NCBI GenBank assembly: GCA_024516155.1
Contig: JAJJXM010000164.1
Coordinates: forward strand, 1 to 26,152
DNA length: 26,152 nt
Reading direction: 5' to 3'
Origin: Pyronema omphalodes
Taxonomy: Eukaryota; Ascomycota; Pezizomycetes; Pezizales; Pyronemataceae
In this document: one piece after another, positions 17,332-26,152 of the stretch
Position numbering within the stretch: position 1 is the first letter of the stretch
Layout of the letters: every line of letters starts with the position of its first letter
The notes under the pieces: model-generated
Seen by the model: only the letters and a program-made list of their open reading frames with translations
Database searches by the model: none
What the model was told of the DNA's origin: nothing
Translations under genes and position numbers: made by a program

Positions 17332-17657
17332 CTGTGGACGGTGTAACGGGGGTCGTTGTTGGTGATAGGGTCGGGGGTGTCGCAGTTCACGTCGGGTAGG
17401 GTTTTCTTATTATGGGGGGTCTTGGGGATGGGGTTGGCGTTGTTGCGGGTGGCAGGCGTGGGGGAGTCCGCGCGGGAAGACGCGTCGTCGCTAGAGTCGT
17501 CGCTGACGTCAGAGCACGTGTCTACGTGCATTTCCGTGTCGGACGCGTCGCACCCTTGCGGCTCCGCGTTAGCGCGTTTTTCCTTCCCGAGCGCCCGAGG
17601 GGGTGCTTTGTGGGGGGGGAGGGGCTGTTTCTCAACAGCGGAGGATCGGGTAGGCAT
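17317..17657 (-). pseudogene. LINE A ORF1, N-terminal part
   Basis: ATG at 17657 gives MPTRSSAVEKQPLPPHK. An acidic Asp/Ser-rich stretch follows (DTCSDVSDDSSDD), then a Pro/Asn-rich segment down to VHSTTGKS, where the 15-bp duplication lies. The frame is open throughout and in phase with the piece entering at 10849. The recent shift into THGNGDPPP after 17317 is insertion sequence, not ORF1. Element E has a similar acidic segment (DTDSCPDTDSESDSD) in its ORF1, so E and LINE A are probably related families. Confidence 0.7.
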
Positions 17658-17947
17658 CGGAGTCTCTGAATAAGTTGTTTTTGCGGTAGCGACAAGGAAT
17701 CCGCGATTAAAATGATGGTTTTTGATGTGGGTGGGGGGCGGTGTTGATGGAACCGGTTCGCGGGGCTTTTCTCAGGGGCCCGAAAACTCTGTTTCGATGA
17801 AAACTCAACGAAAAAGAGACCGGCTGGTCTGGAAAGGCTGCGAATGGGTAATTCGGGGCTGCCGAACAATAATCCGCGATAAAATCCTGGGATTTCGTCG
17901 TGGTTGTTGAACAGGCAGGGGGGGGGGTCGGTCTTTGCTGGGTGGTG
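17658..17947 (-). promoter_or_regulatory. LINE A 5' UTR with terminal signature
   Basis: On the - strand it begins CACCACCCAGCAAAGACCGA, then ten C (17918-17927 on +) and TGCCTGTTCAACAACC. It then gives ~270 bp of leader without a long frame. The layout matches the 5' ends of the ORF1-only family and of E despite a different ORF1, so it may hold the internal promoter. That role is inferred. Confidence 0.55.
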
Positions 17948-17950
17948 TCG

Positions 17951-19748
17951 CGGATGGATCTATATTTGGATCAGTTCTGCACTGCGTATCTGGACGATAT
18001 CCTCGTATTCTCAGAAACGAAGCCTGATCACACCTCGCATGTCCGGAAAATCTTGGAACGACTTAGACAAGAAACGTTACACTGGAAGCCAGAGAAATGC
18101 AAGTTCGCCAAAGCCGAAGTCCAATACCTAGGGTATAACATCGGCCCTGACAGCGCCCACATGATGGATTCCAAGGTGGCGACGGTCAGGGACTGGCAGG
18201 AACCTACCAATTTAAAACAGGTTCAGGAATTGCTCCGATTCGAGGACTTCTACCAACGATTTATTAAAGACTACTCAAAAGTGGGCTCCCACCTGATGGC
18301 GTTAACCAAAAAACAAGACGGGATAGCACTCCCCTTCACCTCGAGCAAGGACCAGCAAAACGCCTTTGATCGCTTGAGAAATGCGTTCACCACTGCACCG
18401 ATCCTAAGCATTTTGACTACCAAAAGCCGATCGTGGTAGAAACAGACGCATCTGATCATGTGTCTGCTGGAGTGTTGTCACAATACAACAATGATAACGT
18501 ACCGCATCCCGTTGCATGCTACTCCAAAAAGCATTCCCTGGCGGAATGCGATTATGAAATTGATGACAAGGAACTACTGGCGATAGTCCGATGTTTTGAA
18601 GAATGGCGGCCCCACTTGGAGGGTTTGGCCTTTCCGATAAAAGTACTCACAGATCACAAGAATCTTGAATATTTTATGACAACGAAACTACTGAATAGAC
18701 GGCAAGCGCGATGCTCCGAGTTCCTATCGCGTTTCAACTTCGTCATCACGTACTGACCCGGACCGTTGGCAGGAAAACCAGATGCCTTGATGAGACGAGC
18801 CGCGGAACTCCCAGGAGAAGGAGACGAACGAATATTAGCTAATCAACAAGCTGTCCTTAAACCACAGAATTTTCAACTATGTATGACCCCGCCCATGAAA
18901 CTGGCACCCTCAGAAGTGGACCTCCTGTTCAAGGACGGATACAATACAGATTCAGTCCCTAACTGAGTGTTGGGAATGCTGAAGACGGAACACAGGTCTG
19001 CAAAGACATTTCACTCGCCGACTGTTCCTCGTTAGAAAACCGATTATATTATCGGGATTGCCTGTGCGTCCCCGCACTGCACAAATTACGCCTAAAACTG
19101 CTACAAGGTCACCACGACCTGCCCACCATGGGACATCCGGGCCGTGCCAAGACTTTCGAACTCCTCGCCCAAAACTACTATTGGCCATCGATGCGCAAAG
19201 ATGTGGACCAGTTCGTCTGTAACTGCCACATTTGTACAAGAACGAAAACAACCCGTCACGCACCCTATAGAACCCTAAAACCCCTACCAGTCCCGCATCA
19301 CCCGTGGCAAAACATATCCGTGGACTTTGTCACTGGACTCCCGATATCAGAAGGCTTCGACGCAATATGTGCGATAGTTTGCCAACTCACAAAGCAGAGG
19401 CACTTGGAGCCCTTTCATTCCACAATAGACGCGGAAGGATTCGCACAACCTTTCCTCGAAAACGTCTTCAAACTCCACGGTCTGCCGGATTCGGTGGTAT
19501 CCGACCGTAGCCCACAATTTTCAGCTCACTTCTGGAAGAACCTCGTGACTTGCATGGGAATTGAGATTGCCACGAGCACAGCCTTCCACCCCCAGACAGA
19601 TAGCCAGACAGGAAGAATAAATGCGGTTACCGAGCAGTACCTCCGCGCGTACGTCTGCTACCTACAAGATGACAGGAAGAAATTTTTACCCTTGGCAGAA
19701 TTTGCCGCAAACAATCAAGTATCGGACACGACGTCGCTGTCCCCGTTT
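17951..19748 (+). mobile_element. pol: Ty3/gypsy element 2, internal fragment of pol (RT to integrase), decayed
   Basis: The fragment starts in RT at [16 protein letters not shown] and runs through RNase H to integrase, ending at SDTTSLSPF. It is the same family as element 1, with most residues identical. It has a frame change near 18410, TGA at 18754, another TGA near 18964 and an integrase E-to-G change (QTGRIN for QTERIN). Both edges are insertion breakpoints: LINE A on the left and the (AAAT)n tail of G on the right. The missing parts are therefore expected outside the window rather than deleted. No LTR is visible. Confidence 0.9.
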
Positions 19749-20456
19749 TTTGTTTTATTTATTCATTTATTTATTCATACACGCATCCAACCGTAAGGTT
19801 ATGGCGGAATCTACAAATTAAATACAATGTTGAGGACCTGGGGGTGATGCCAGGTCCCCACTGGGTAAGCCCCAGAGCTGTCTATGTGGGTGGGAGTGTA
19901 GTCTCCCAAGTCTCGCTGTGCAGTTTTTCATCTAGCGTCGTCAGATCCAAGGAGCGCTGTGCGCTCGGAGGCCACCTCGCCGGGTCGATCCCCCATTTGC
20001 TCCACCCTTCCCCTCCCATTTTTAACCATTCTCCCGCCTTTATTTCCTCCACAAAGCAAAAACAGAACAAAAGAAAAAGTAACTCCTCCGGGCCACCGCC
20101 CCCGCGCCTCCCCTCTCTCCCCTCTCTCCGTCCGCGTCCTCAACTCCTCTGCTCTCCCCCTCTCATACCTGTCCGCTGCTCCCTCCCGTCCGCGCCTCTT
20201 CTCCTTCTCTACCTCCGCGCATCATCACCTCTCACTCGCCACCGTCTCCGATCTCCTTTCCCGCGCGCCTTTCATCTTCGCCTCCCCGCCCATCTCACGT
20301 TCCCCTTGACCTCCCCCCAAAGAAACAAAAGAAAACAGGAAAAGTAACACCTCCTCGTCCCCCCGGTGCTCCTCCCGCCCCCTTTACCTCGCTCCTCATC
20401 CCCTGTGTCTCCTCCCCCTCCCGTGCCCTTCCTCCCGTCGTCATTCCCATTATTTT
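19749..20456 (-). mobile_element. Element G: 3' end of a LINE-type element, (AAAT)n tail
   Basis: On the - strand the last bases are hairpin AACC/GGTT (19789-19800), then GGATGCGTGTATGAATAAAT and an A-rich tail at 19749-19776. It closely matches copy 3 over the final ~300 bp, including the shared block ctttatttcctccacaaagc at about 20037-20056. Upstream (20090-20450) the + strand is almost pure pyrimidine with no convincing frame. The left edge cuts integrase of Ty3 element 2 and the right edge meets the LINE B tail. Confidence 0.7.
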
Positions 20457-23400
20457 ATTATGTTTTTTTTTTTTTTTATTATTTTTTTTTTTTTTTTTTT
20501 TTTTTGTTCATTAGTTATCGTGGGTTTCCGCGTGCTCGTCCGTTAGGTCCAGCAGCGTCCCCCAGCCTGTCGTCAGTGTACGAGGGGTGTCCTCTTCCGC
20601 GGGGTGAGTACTCAACTTCGCGTGTGCCCATTCGGCGGTCGCCACCTTGGTGTCCGAGATCATGGTGGACAGAGCTTTCGTGCCGGCGGTCGTATACAAG
20701 ATCGTGGGGAGAGTCAGTTGGCGTCCTCGGGGGATGTGTAGTGTATGGCGTAGTTCAGTCCGCTGTGTGTTAAAGTTCGGGCATGAGAGGATTCAGTGCT
20801 TGGGGGTTTGTGGGGGATGTAGTGGGCAATGACAGGAGCGGGAGGGGTATTTGGCGGTGGGGGGGTGTGCTAGGCAGTCCAAAAAATAGCCATGGCCTGT
20901 GCGGAGTCCCAGTATGGCCGTCGATATCTTTCGCGGGACGGTAGTGTATGCGTTGTCGAGTCTTTTGCGGTGAGGGGCGTCGTACGTCTTAAGCTTCGGT
21001 GATGAACAGTACCAGTTTACCCAGTCGGTAACATATTTTTCTCGTACCTGGCGTCTAACCCCGGAGAGGGAAATCGGGGGAGGCGCGGTGGGATTAAGGG
21101 AGGTAGCTGTTTTTGCCAGGAGGTCGGCTGTGTCGTTCCCGGGGATGTCTGTGTGGCCGGGGACCCAATGTAGAGTTACGGACGATCCGGATCGGCGAAG
21201 AGCGGACACCGTCGTGAGGATCGAGAGGGCCAGTTCTTGGCCGGGACCGTAGGAGGAGCGGGAGGCGCGGAGGATGGCTGCTTGATTGTCTGTGAAAATG
21301 TGTATTTTGCGGCGGCTTGCCTGTTGAGGGTGATAGTTTTTTGGCAGGTCGTAAGGCAGTCGTGTATCGCTCTAAGCTCAGCGTCAAATACTTCGGTTGT
21401 ATCGCCCATTGGGATGAGTTCTTCCACTCGGCGAGGTAGACCGTCGGTGATGCAATATCCCGCTCCGGTTCTTCCATTTAGTTGTGAACCGTCAGTGTAT
21501 GCGATAATGTTGCGGGGGTCTGCGCGGAGGGTCTGGAGCAGTGTTGTGTGTGCTGTAGCCGCCTCTGGCTTCGGGAGGGAGGTGATGTTGATTTTGAGGC
21601 GCGGGCGCTCCCATGGGGCAGGATTGGGTTGCGATGTGTTTTCGATGATGTCGTGAGGGAGTACCCACTTGCTGACGGAGCGGAGCATAGTGACGAGACG
21701 GGAGGGGGCGGTGCCCGGTGACTGCCATTGATAGTCATACTCGTATGGGCTGCAGATGGAGGAGTGGAAGTGAGCGGGAACGGGGAAGGAGGAGGGGCAG
21801 CGTCTGACGACGGGGTGATTGGGGGGGAGAGAGAGGAGACGGAGGACGTATTTGCGAGTGCGGTGGTGTAGGCGGACTGAAACTGGAGGGATAGCTGCTT
21901 CGTTGTGTAGGGCTAAGATTGGCGTCGAGGCGAAAGCGTTCAGAATTCGGCGGAGGGCAGAGTTTTGTTGCATTTGTAGTAAATTGGCGAGGCTTTTTTG
22001 CCCCGTCCACCAGATCTCGGAACCAAAGTCGGACCTTGACAGCACACACGCTATGTAAAGTGTTCTCGTCGCAGACGGGGACAAACCTGTTTCGTGACAG
22101 ACAAGGCTTCGGAGGGCGTTGAGGGACCTAGCGGCGGCCGTCAGTCTCGTTTTTACATGATATGAGAAGGAGAGTTTTCTGTCAAAGTATATTCCAATCC
22201 ACCGAACCACGTCCGTCCGTCCTCCTTTCGTCCCTGGGGCAATGATGGTTCCGTTTGGCAAGCGTACGTTTATGGCGTCGGTGAGTGTGTCTGTGCGGGA
22301 GCGGTGAAAGTGTAGCAGCTCCGATTTCGAATCGTCGAATGCTACAGCATTTGTTCGGGCCCATTCGAAGGCGGTGCGGGCCGCGACTTCCAGTTCGCGG
22401 GCATTCTCTTCTCTGGTACGCCCGTGTGCAACGAGAGCTGCGTCGTCCATGTAGCTCGGGGTCCATAACGTGGGGTGAGTCGTTTGTAATTTGTCGAATA
22501 GAGAGCGCAGGTAGATGAGGAAGAGAATGGGGGACGCTGGGGAACCTTGGGGGATGCCCGTCCTAATAGGTCGCTGTATGTCTGTTCGTCCGTCGAATGA
22601 TAGGGCTGTTGTCCTGTCGTTTAGGAAAGTCGAACACCAGGAGACAACTGCGGTTGGGCAGCCCAGTGTACGCATTGTCGTGAGGAGGCACGCGGAGGAG
22701 ACATTGTCGAAGGCTCCTCGCACATCTAAAAATAGCGCGGAGGTCACCATGCGTCGCCCCGCATTCGCTTCGACCTCGTGCGTTAGGGCCATTGCAGCGT
22801 CGATAGCCGAGCGTTTGGGGCGCCCGCTTATCTGGTCTGCATGCAGTATGTTGTGTGACTCCGCCATAAGGCTGAGCCGGGTTGCCATAAGTTTTTCCAA
22901 GATTTTTCCCATGCAGTTCAGCAACGCGATGGGTCGATAGGCCTTAACTGCGCTGTAGTCAGGTTTATTCGGTTTCGGGATAACCACCGTCGTTGCTTCA
23001 CGCCAGCACCTTGGGTGGTATCCTTTGTCACCTAGCCTTGCATACAGCGCATCGAACACCTTGGGGATTGCATCGTAGGCTCTCCTCAGGCATGCGAACG
23101 TTATCATGTCGGGACCGGGGGCTTTTTTGGGGGAGGAGGAGTAAATAGCGTGGCGTATTTCTCCTGGGGTGAATGTATGCCAGGGGATAATGGGGTGTGT
23201 GGGGGGGATTTGAGTCGGAGGGGCAGCGGGGGGGGGGGGGGGTGGGAAAAGAGCCTGAAAGGCGTTTACTTTGCCTTCGAAATCAACGTGTACCTTGTCT
23301 ATCCCACCTACGTGGGTTTTTATTGGGGGGGTCAGTTGGGCGCGCCGGGGGTTTGTATATCTGAAGGCGGCCCAGACATCAGGGCCTTCTGCGGCGGCCA

Positions 23401-23616
23401 GGTATTCTTTCCACAATGAGTCCTTTGCGTGTCGTACTCTGCGGTAATGGGTGTTTCGGAGGCGCTTGTACTCTGCATGATGGGCCGGGAGGCGAGTAGA
23501 TTTCCACCTCTTTCTTCCGCTCTGCATGTTCCGTCGAGTCGTGCTTAGTTCCTCCATCCACCACCTCTTCGAGCGGGGAGTTGGTGTGAGGGTGGGTGTC
23601 GCCTTTTGGGCAGCCC
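20457..23616 (-). mobile_element. LINE B: RT/RNase H region with poly(A) tail
   Basis: The order on the - strand is ORF2 linker, RT, RNase H and C-terminal finger, then a tail of 24 A, TAAT, 15 A and further A-rich bases. The left side meets G, so it probably inserted there. The right edge is the 5' end of copy 4, which probably interrupts LINE B; if so, the endonuclease and ORF1 lie beyond the window and LINE B is not 5'-truncated. The tail type differs from the hairpin plus (AAAC/AAAT)n ends of the other elements. Confidence 0.85.
20511..23616 (-). pseudogene. LINE B ORF2: RT + RNase H + C-terminal finger (one frameshift, one nonsense)
   Basis: RT motifs are IPKPNKPDYSAVKAYRPIAL, FLDVRGAFDN, GIPQGSPASPILF and YMDD (22442-22453). 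A thumb/linker region follows. RNase H has AYTDGS, DAELRAIHD, a FTDNQAA segment reached only after a one-base shift near 21300, and HWVPGHTDIPGNDTAD. A Cys/His finger of the LINE C-terminal type follows (HCPL..., with an in-frame TGA at 20793-20795, then ILSCPNF). The frame ends at TAA 20511-20513. It is the same family as LINE A ORF2 (RSDFGSEIWWTGQKS and many other blocks shared). The endonuclease is absent from the window because copy 4 cuts in at 23617. Confidence 0.88.
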
Positions 23617-24591
23617 ACACCACACGGCAACGGCGACCCCCCCCCCTGCATTCTCAACAACGAGCACCGAAACCCCCGGTTTTCTCATCGGATTCAAATT
23701 CGCAGCACTCTGTTACGTTATTCTCTGAATTTTCAGGGAAGTCTACGTTGCTTTTGTTGACTTTTGTCGCAAAATCAGAGTTTTCACGAGTTTTGGCTTA
23801 CCCCACCTCACGAAATGTCGCCAAAACAACGACAGAACAACGCCCGACGATCGAAACGGTCCGAAAACGCGTACAATGTTCTAGCCGACCTTCCTCATGA
23901 TGGATCCAATCCTACTTTGGATGGAAGAGATGGAAAAGTTGATGAAGTTGATGGAAACTTCGCTGGAAAACCCTTCCAGAGCGTGGTCTTGGCAGGATCA
24001 CCAGTTCCTTCGGCTTCAACACACCAGCTACAAGCGACAACTGAACACAGCCGGTTCAGTACCTACCGTCGCTTGTGTGTATCCGCGATTAACGAGGCAG
24101 TTGCAGCTGATGACACCTATGCCACCCTGGATCAGCTGTTCCATGACAACTACGCCGAACTCACTGGAGCCAACTTCCTGGGGATACAACAGATCCACCG
24201 GGATACACAGCGACGCTTCAATACCCTCGATGACACCATACGCAACAACAGCGATGAGATGCGCCACAGATTCGATGTCATGATGACGAACTTCGACATT
24301 CTGACGGGCGAAAACACGAAGCTGCGCGCAGTATACGACTCTACACAGGCAGAAACAGCAGCTCTCAAGGCTGCTGTGGACGCCCTGACGAAGAAAATCG
24401 AAGAACAGCAACAAGTCATTTCGGCGCCCCCCTCACCGAACCTCACGGCCTCTTCCTCAGCGATGGAAGAGATGACTATGCAACTGTCCGTCGTCCCACA
24501 TGCCATTCAGGATGTCCTGGACGCTGTTCGCAACCCTCCTGGCAAGAGAAAGCGAAGGGGAAGCGACCAGAACACCGAACCCACCTCACCG
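23617..24591 (+). mobile_element. ORF1-only LINE derivative (or its parent), copy 4, cut by E
   Basis: It starts acaccacacggcaacggcga followed by ten C (23637-23646) and TGCATTCTC, exactly like copy 3, and abuts LINE B at 23616. The 5' UTR and ORF1 follow. At 24591 the ORF1 sequence stops and element E begins. Its 3' half is outside the window, so I cannot tell whether it lacks ORF2 like copies 1-3. Confidence 0.8.
23815..24591 (+). pseudogene. ORF1 of copy 4, 3'-interrupted
   Basis: From ATG 23815 the frame is uninterrupted for about 258 codons: MSPKQRQ N-terminus, acidic segment, variable patch (about 24036-24166), coiled coil and basic KRKRRG patch. It then reads into E and stops soon after (KDTPHSNR). 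Its patch resembles copies 1 and 3, while the downstream FDILTGENTKL segment matches copy 2. That combination makes it a mosaic. Confidence 0.75.
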
Positions 24592-25630
24592 GCGAAGGAC
24601 ACACCACACAGCAACCGCTGACCCCCCCCCTGCATTTGCGACAACAACAACAATTTCCCCGATTTTCGAATCGGCAATCGATTTCTTACCTCGGAATTAC
24701 CCCGAATCTCGATTTTCGGAACCCAGCTACCGTTTACCGTTGAGATTCAGCGGAAAAACGCGATTCTGGGACCTCCGGGCCGGATTCCGGGCACTTTCAT
24801 CAACGCCGCTCCACCACCCGCCCCCCAATCATCAAACCGACCTTATTTTCGCTTTCGGCATACCGAAATCCCCCCCCCCCCCCCAAATCCCCCCCCCCAC
24901 CAGCAGCACTGGTTGTGGTGATACCCCAATTTTCCCCCCCTCCGGACCCCTTTCCTCGCGAGAAATTTTCGTGCTCGCTTAGCAAGAGCCTCCTCACGTG
25001 ACTCTTCGCCATCGCTTACCGCACCACCGGTTAAGCGATGGACGCTAACGCACCCATCCCCGCCACGCCCTCGCGTATGCAGGTACCCGAGCATATTTTT
25101 AGCCCCGACGAGCTTTCCCGAATCAACGCCCCGCACGCTGGCTCCTCCGCCATCGCGACCTCTAAGAAACCAACGACCGTCTCCGGAAAAGTCACCAAAC
25201 CCCCCACCAAAAAATCCGCCTCTAGACGTGACCTCGACCTCCTCCGCAAAAATGTCACCCGACCGAAAACAAACACCCACGGAACCTCGATGGGACCCCC
25301 GTCGAAACAATGCCGACCGCTATGGACACCGACAGCTGCCCCGACACCGACTCCGAATCCGACTCTGACCTAAACCTCAACGACAGCCAGCACGCAATAA
25401 CGGCTTCCGAAGTCAACCCCAACCCCCAGCCTCAGCCCGACAACAACCTCCTCTCAGCCATCGCCACTATGATTTCGAAAAACACCAACGACGCGCTCCG
25501 ACCTATTGTCGATTCCATCGACACCATCAACAAAAGACTCGACAAAATCACAAAACCCAGCCCGCCCCCTCCGACACAGCCCCAACGTCAACCCCACCCC
25601 GAACAAACGACCACCGCCAACTCACCCCCC
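24592..25630 (+). mobile_element. Element E: 5' end of another LINE family
   Basis: The 5' end is gcgaaggacacaccacac, then agcaaccgctga, nine C (24622-24630) and TGCATTTGC. A ~400-bp leader follows with two long C-runs (about 24869-24897), then an ORF1 start at 25038. It is cut at 25631 by the (AAAC)n tail of F. The leader and ORF1 differ from those of the ORF1-only family, but the terminal signature is the same. The acidic ORF1 segment points to kinship with LINE A. Confidence 0.7.
25038..25630 (+). pseudogene. ORF1 of element E, N-terminal part (one frameshift, cut by F)
   Basis: ATG at 25038 gives MDANAPIPATPSRMQVPEH. A basic Lys/Thr-rich segment (about 25150-25250) is followed by a one-base frame change near 25290-25300. 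The new frame has an acidic stretch (DTDSCPDTDSESDSD), then a helical segment (NNLLSAIATMISKNTNDALRP... TINKRLDKI) that may be a coiled coil, then a Pro/Gln-rich run. The frame is lost at 25631 in the gtttg repeat of F. No zinc knuckle is reached. Confidence 0.6.
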
Positions 25631-26152
25631 GTTTGTTTGTTTGTTTGTTTGTTCTCTCATTACTTGTTTGCAACCCGAAGGTTATGACAAGGGACAGATA
25701 AATACAAAAGAGAAGAAGAAAGAAATGTAAAAGCAAAAACCTCGTCTCCACCTCTACCAGTCTCCTCCTCTTGATCGTTGTGGTTGTGGGGTCTGTCCCC
25801 ACTGTATACTTCGGGGGTTTCTTGTCCAAGCGCGTCTGATGTTCCAAGTGCCCTGCTTGCACAGAGGCCGCCTCGCCGGGCTCCTCCCTTTCCTCCTCCC
25901 TTCCCCTTCCCATGTTTAGCCATTTTACCGCCTTTGTTTCCTCCGCGTACAAAAGAAAAAGATAACTCCCGCCGCCCTCCTCTGCTCCTTCCCCGTGCCC
26001 CTCTCTCTCCTTTCGCAACGCCTCGCACTCCTCCCGCCCTTCGAACATAAGAAAAACATCGTCGCACCCAAACAAAGGAAAGTACAAAAGAAACTCGTCT
26101 GCCCTCTCTCGCCTTCCGTCCCCTTCATCTCCCTTCCTGTGCACTTCCATCC
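25631..26152 (-). mobile_element. Element F: 3' end of a LINE-type element, (AAAC)n tail
   Basis: The antisense tail (gtttg/tttg)n at 25631-25652 is followed by hairpin AACC-CGAA-GGTT (25672-25683). The 3' UTR is nearly the same as copy 1 for about 230 bp (blocks gacaagggacagataaatac and gcttgcacagaggccgcctc are shared). Beyond about 25960 the sequence diverges from copy 1 and shows no clear frame. The element continues right of the window. Confidence 0.7.

Larger units (their letters stand above)
5767..17947 (-). mobile_element. LINE A, Tad1-like non-LTR retrotransposon, split by three insertions
   Basis: Read on the - strand, the element starts at about 17947 with the 5' signature CACCACCCAGCAAAGACCGA, ten C, then TGCCTG. 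It continues with a 5' UTR, ORF1 (17657 to 17317, then 10849 to 9283) and ORF2 (9290 to 5767), where Ty3 element 1 cuts it. Its 3' end should lie left of the window beyond the Ty3 5' LTR. The 15-bp repeat cttttgccggtggtg at 10835-10849 and 17317-17331 flanks the 10850-17316 block, and the ORF1 frame is the same on both sides. LINE A itself abuts Ty3 element 2 at 17948-17951, so it probably inserted there. ORF1 and ORF2 each carry nonsense and frameshift changes. Confidence 0.8.

Noticed and set aside
17951..19748. RIP (repeat-induced point mutation) in Ty3 element 2
   Set aside because: The stop at 18754 (CGA to TGA) looks RIP-like, but by eye changes relative to element 1 go in all directions. 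A dinucleotide count would be needed and I did not make one.
12809..24640. Recurrent CACCACACGGCAACGG motifs as a possible spaced repeat array
   Set aside because: They are each at an element 5' end, irregularly spaced and in both orientations; this is not CRISPR-like.

Overview
This window looks like a piece of a filamentous fungal genome built entirely from retrotransposons. I see no host gene, tRNA, rRNA or CRISPR array. The fungal assignment is an inference. It rests on a chromodomain-bearing Ty3/gypsy element (chromovirus) beside Tad1-like LINEs whose ORF2 carries endonuclease, reverse transcriptase and RNase H, with short simple-repeat tails. I cannot name the species.

Layout. (1) 1-5766: Ty3 element 1 on the + strand, with gag, a gag/pol -1 frameshift site, pol with a C-terminal chromodomain, a polypurine tract and a 529-bp 3' LTR. 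(2) 5767-17947: a long LINE ('LINE A', - strand). It is cut by Ty3 element 1 on the left, by a 5'-truncated LINE of another lineage (6623-7399, + strand), and by a 6.5-kb nested block (10850-17316) inside its ORF1. A 15-bp direct repeat (10835-10849 and 17317-17331) shows that the two ORF1 pieces were once contiguous. (3) The nested block holds several copies of an ORF1-only, ORF2-less LINE derivative of about 2 kb. Copy 3 (14809-16794, -) sits inside copy 2 (13262-17274, +), which sits inside the G-run of a further element ('X', -) that includes copy 1 (10850-12848). (4) 17951-19748: a decayed Ty3 element 2 (+). LINE A abuts its left edge and a LINE 3' end ('G', -) its right edge. (5) 20457-23616: LINE B (-), an RT/RNase H region with a poly(A) tail. 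(6) 23617-26152: copy 4 (+), then element E (+), then element F (-), each cutting into the previous one.

Read as stratigraphy, Ty3 element 2 is the oldest layer. LINE A and G entered it. LINE B entered G, then copy 4 entered LINE B, E entered copy 4 and F entered E. In parallel, Ty3 element 1, the 6623-7399 LINE and X entered LINE A, then copy 2 entered X and copy 3 entered copy 2.

The most novel item is the ORF1-only family, comparable in concept to mammalian HAL1. It keeps a LINE 5' terminus, a coiled-coil ORF1 and a LINE 3' end with an AACC/GGTT hairpin, but has no endonuclease or RT. The LINE families here share a 5'-terminal signature (CACCAC...CAACG..GA, then 9-13 C, then TGC). One copy appears to carry antisense LINE sequence at its 5' side with a junction identical to one 10 kb away. 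Most reading frames are broken by single-base changes, often in C/G runs, so sequencing error at homopolymers should be excluded before calling every copy dead.
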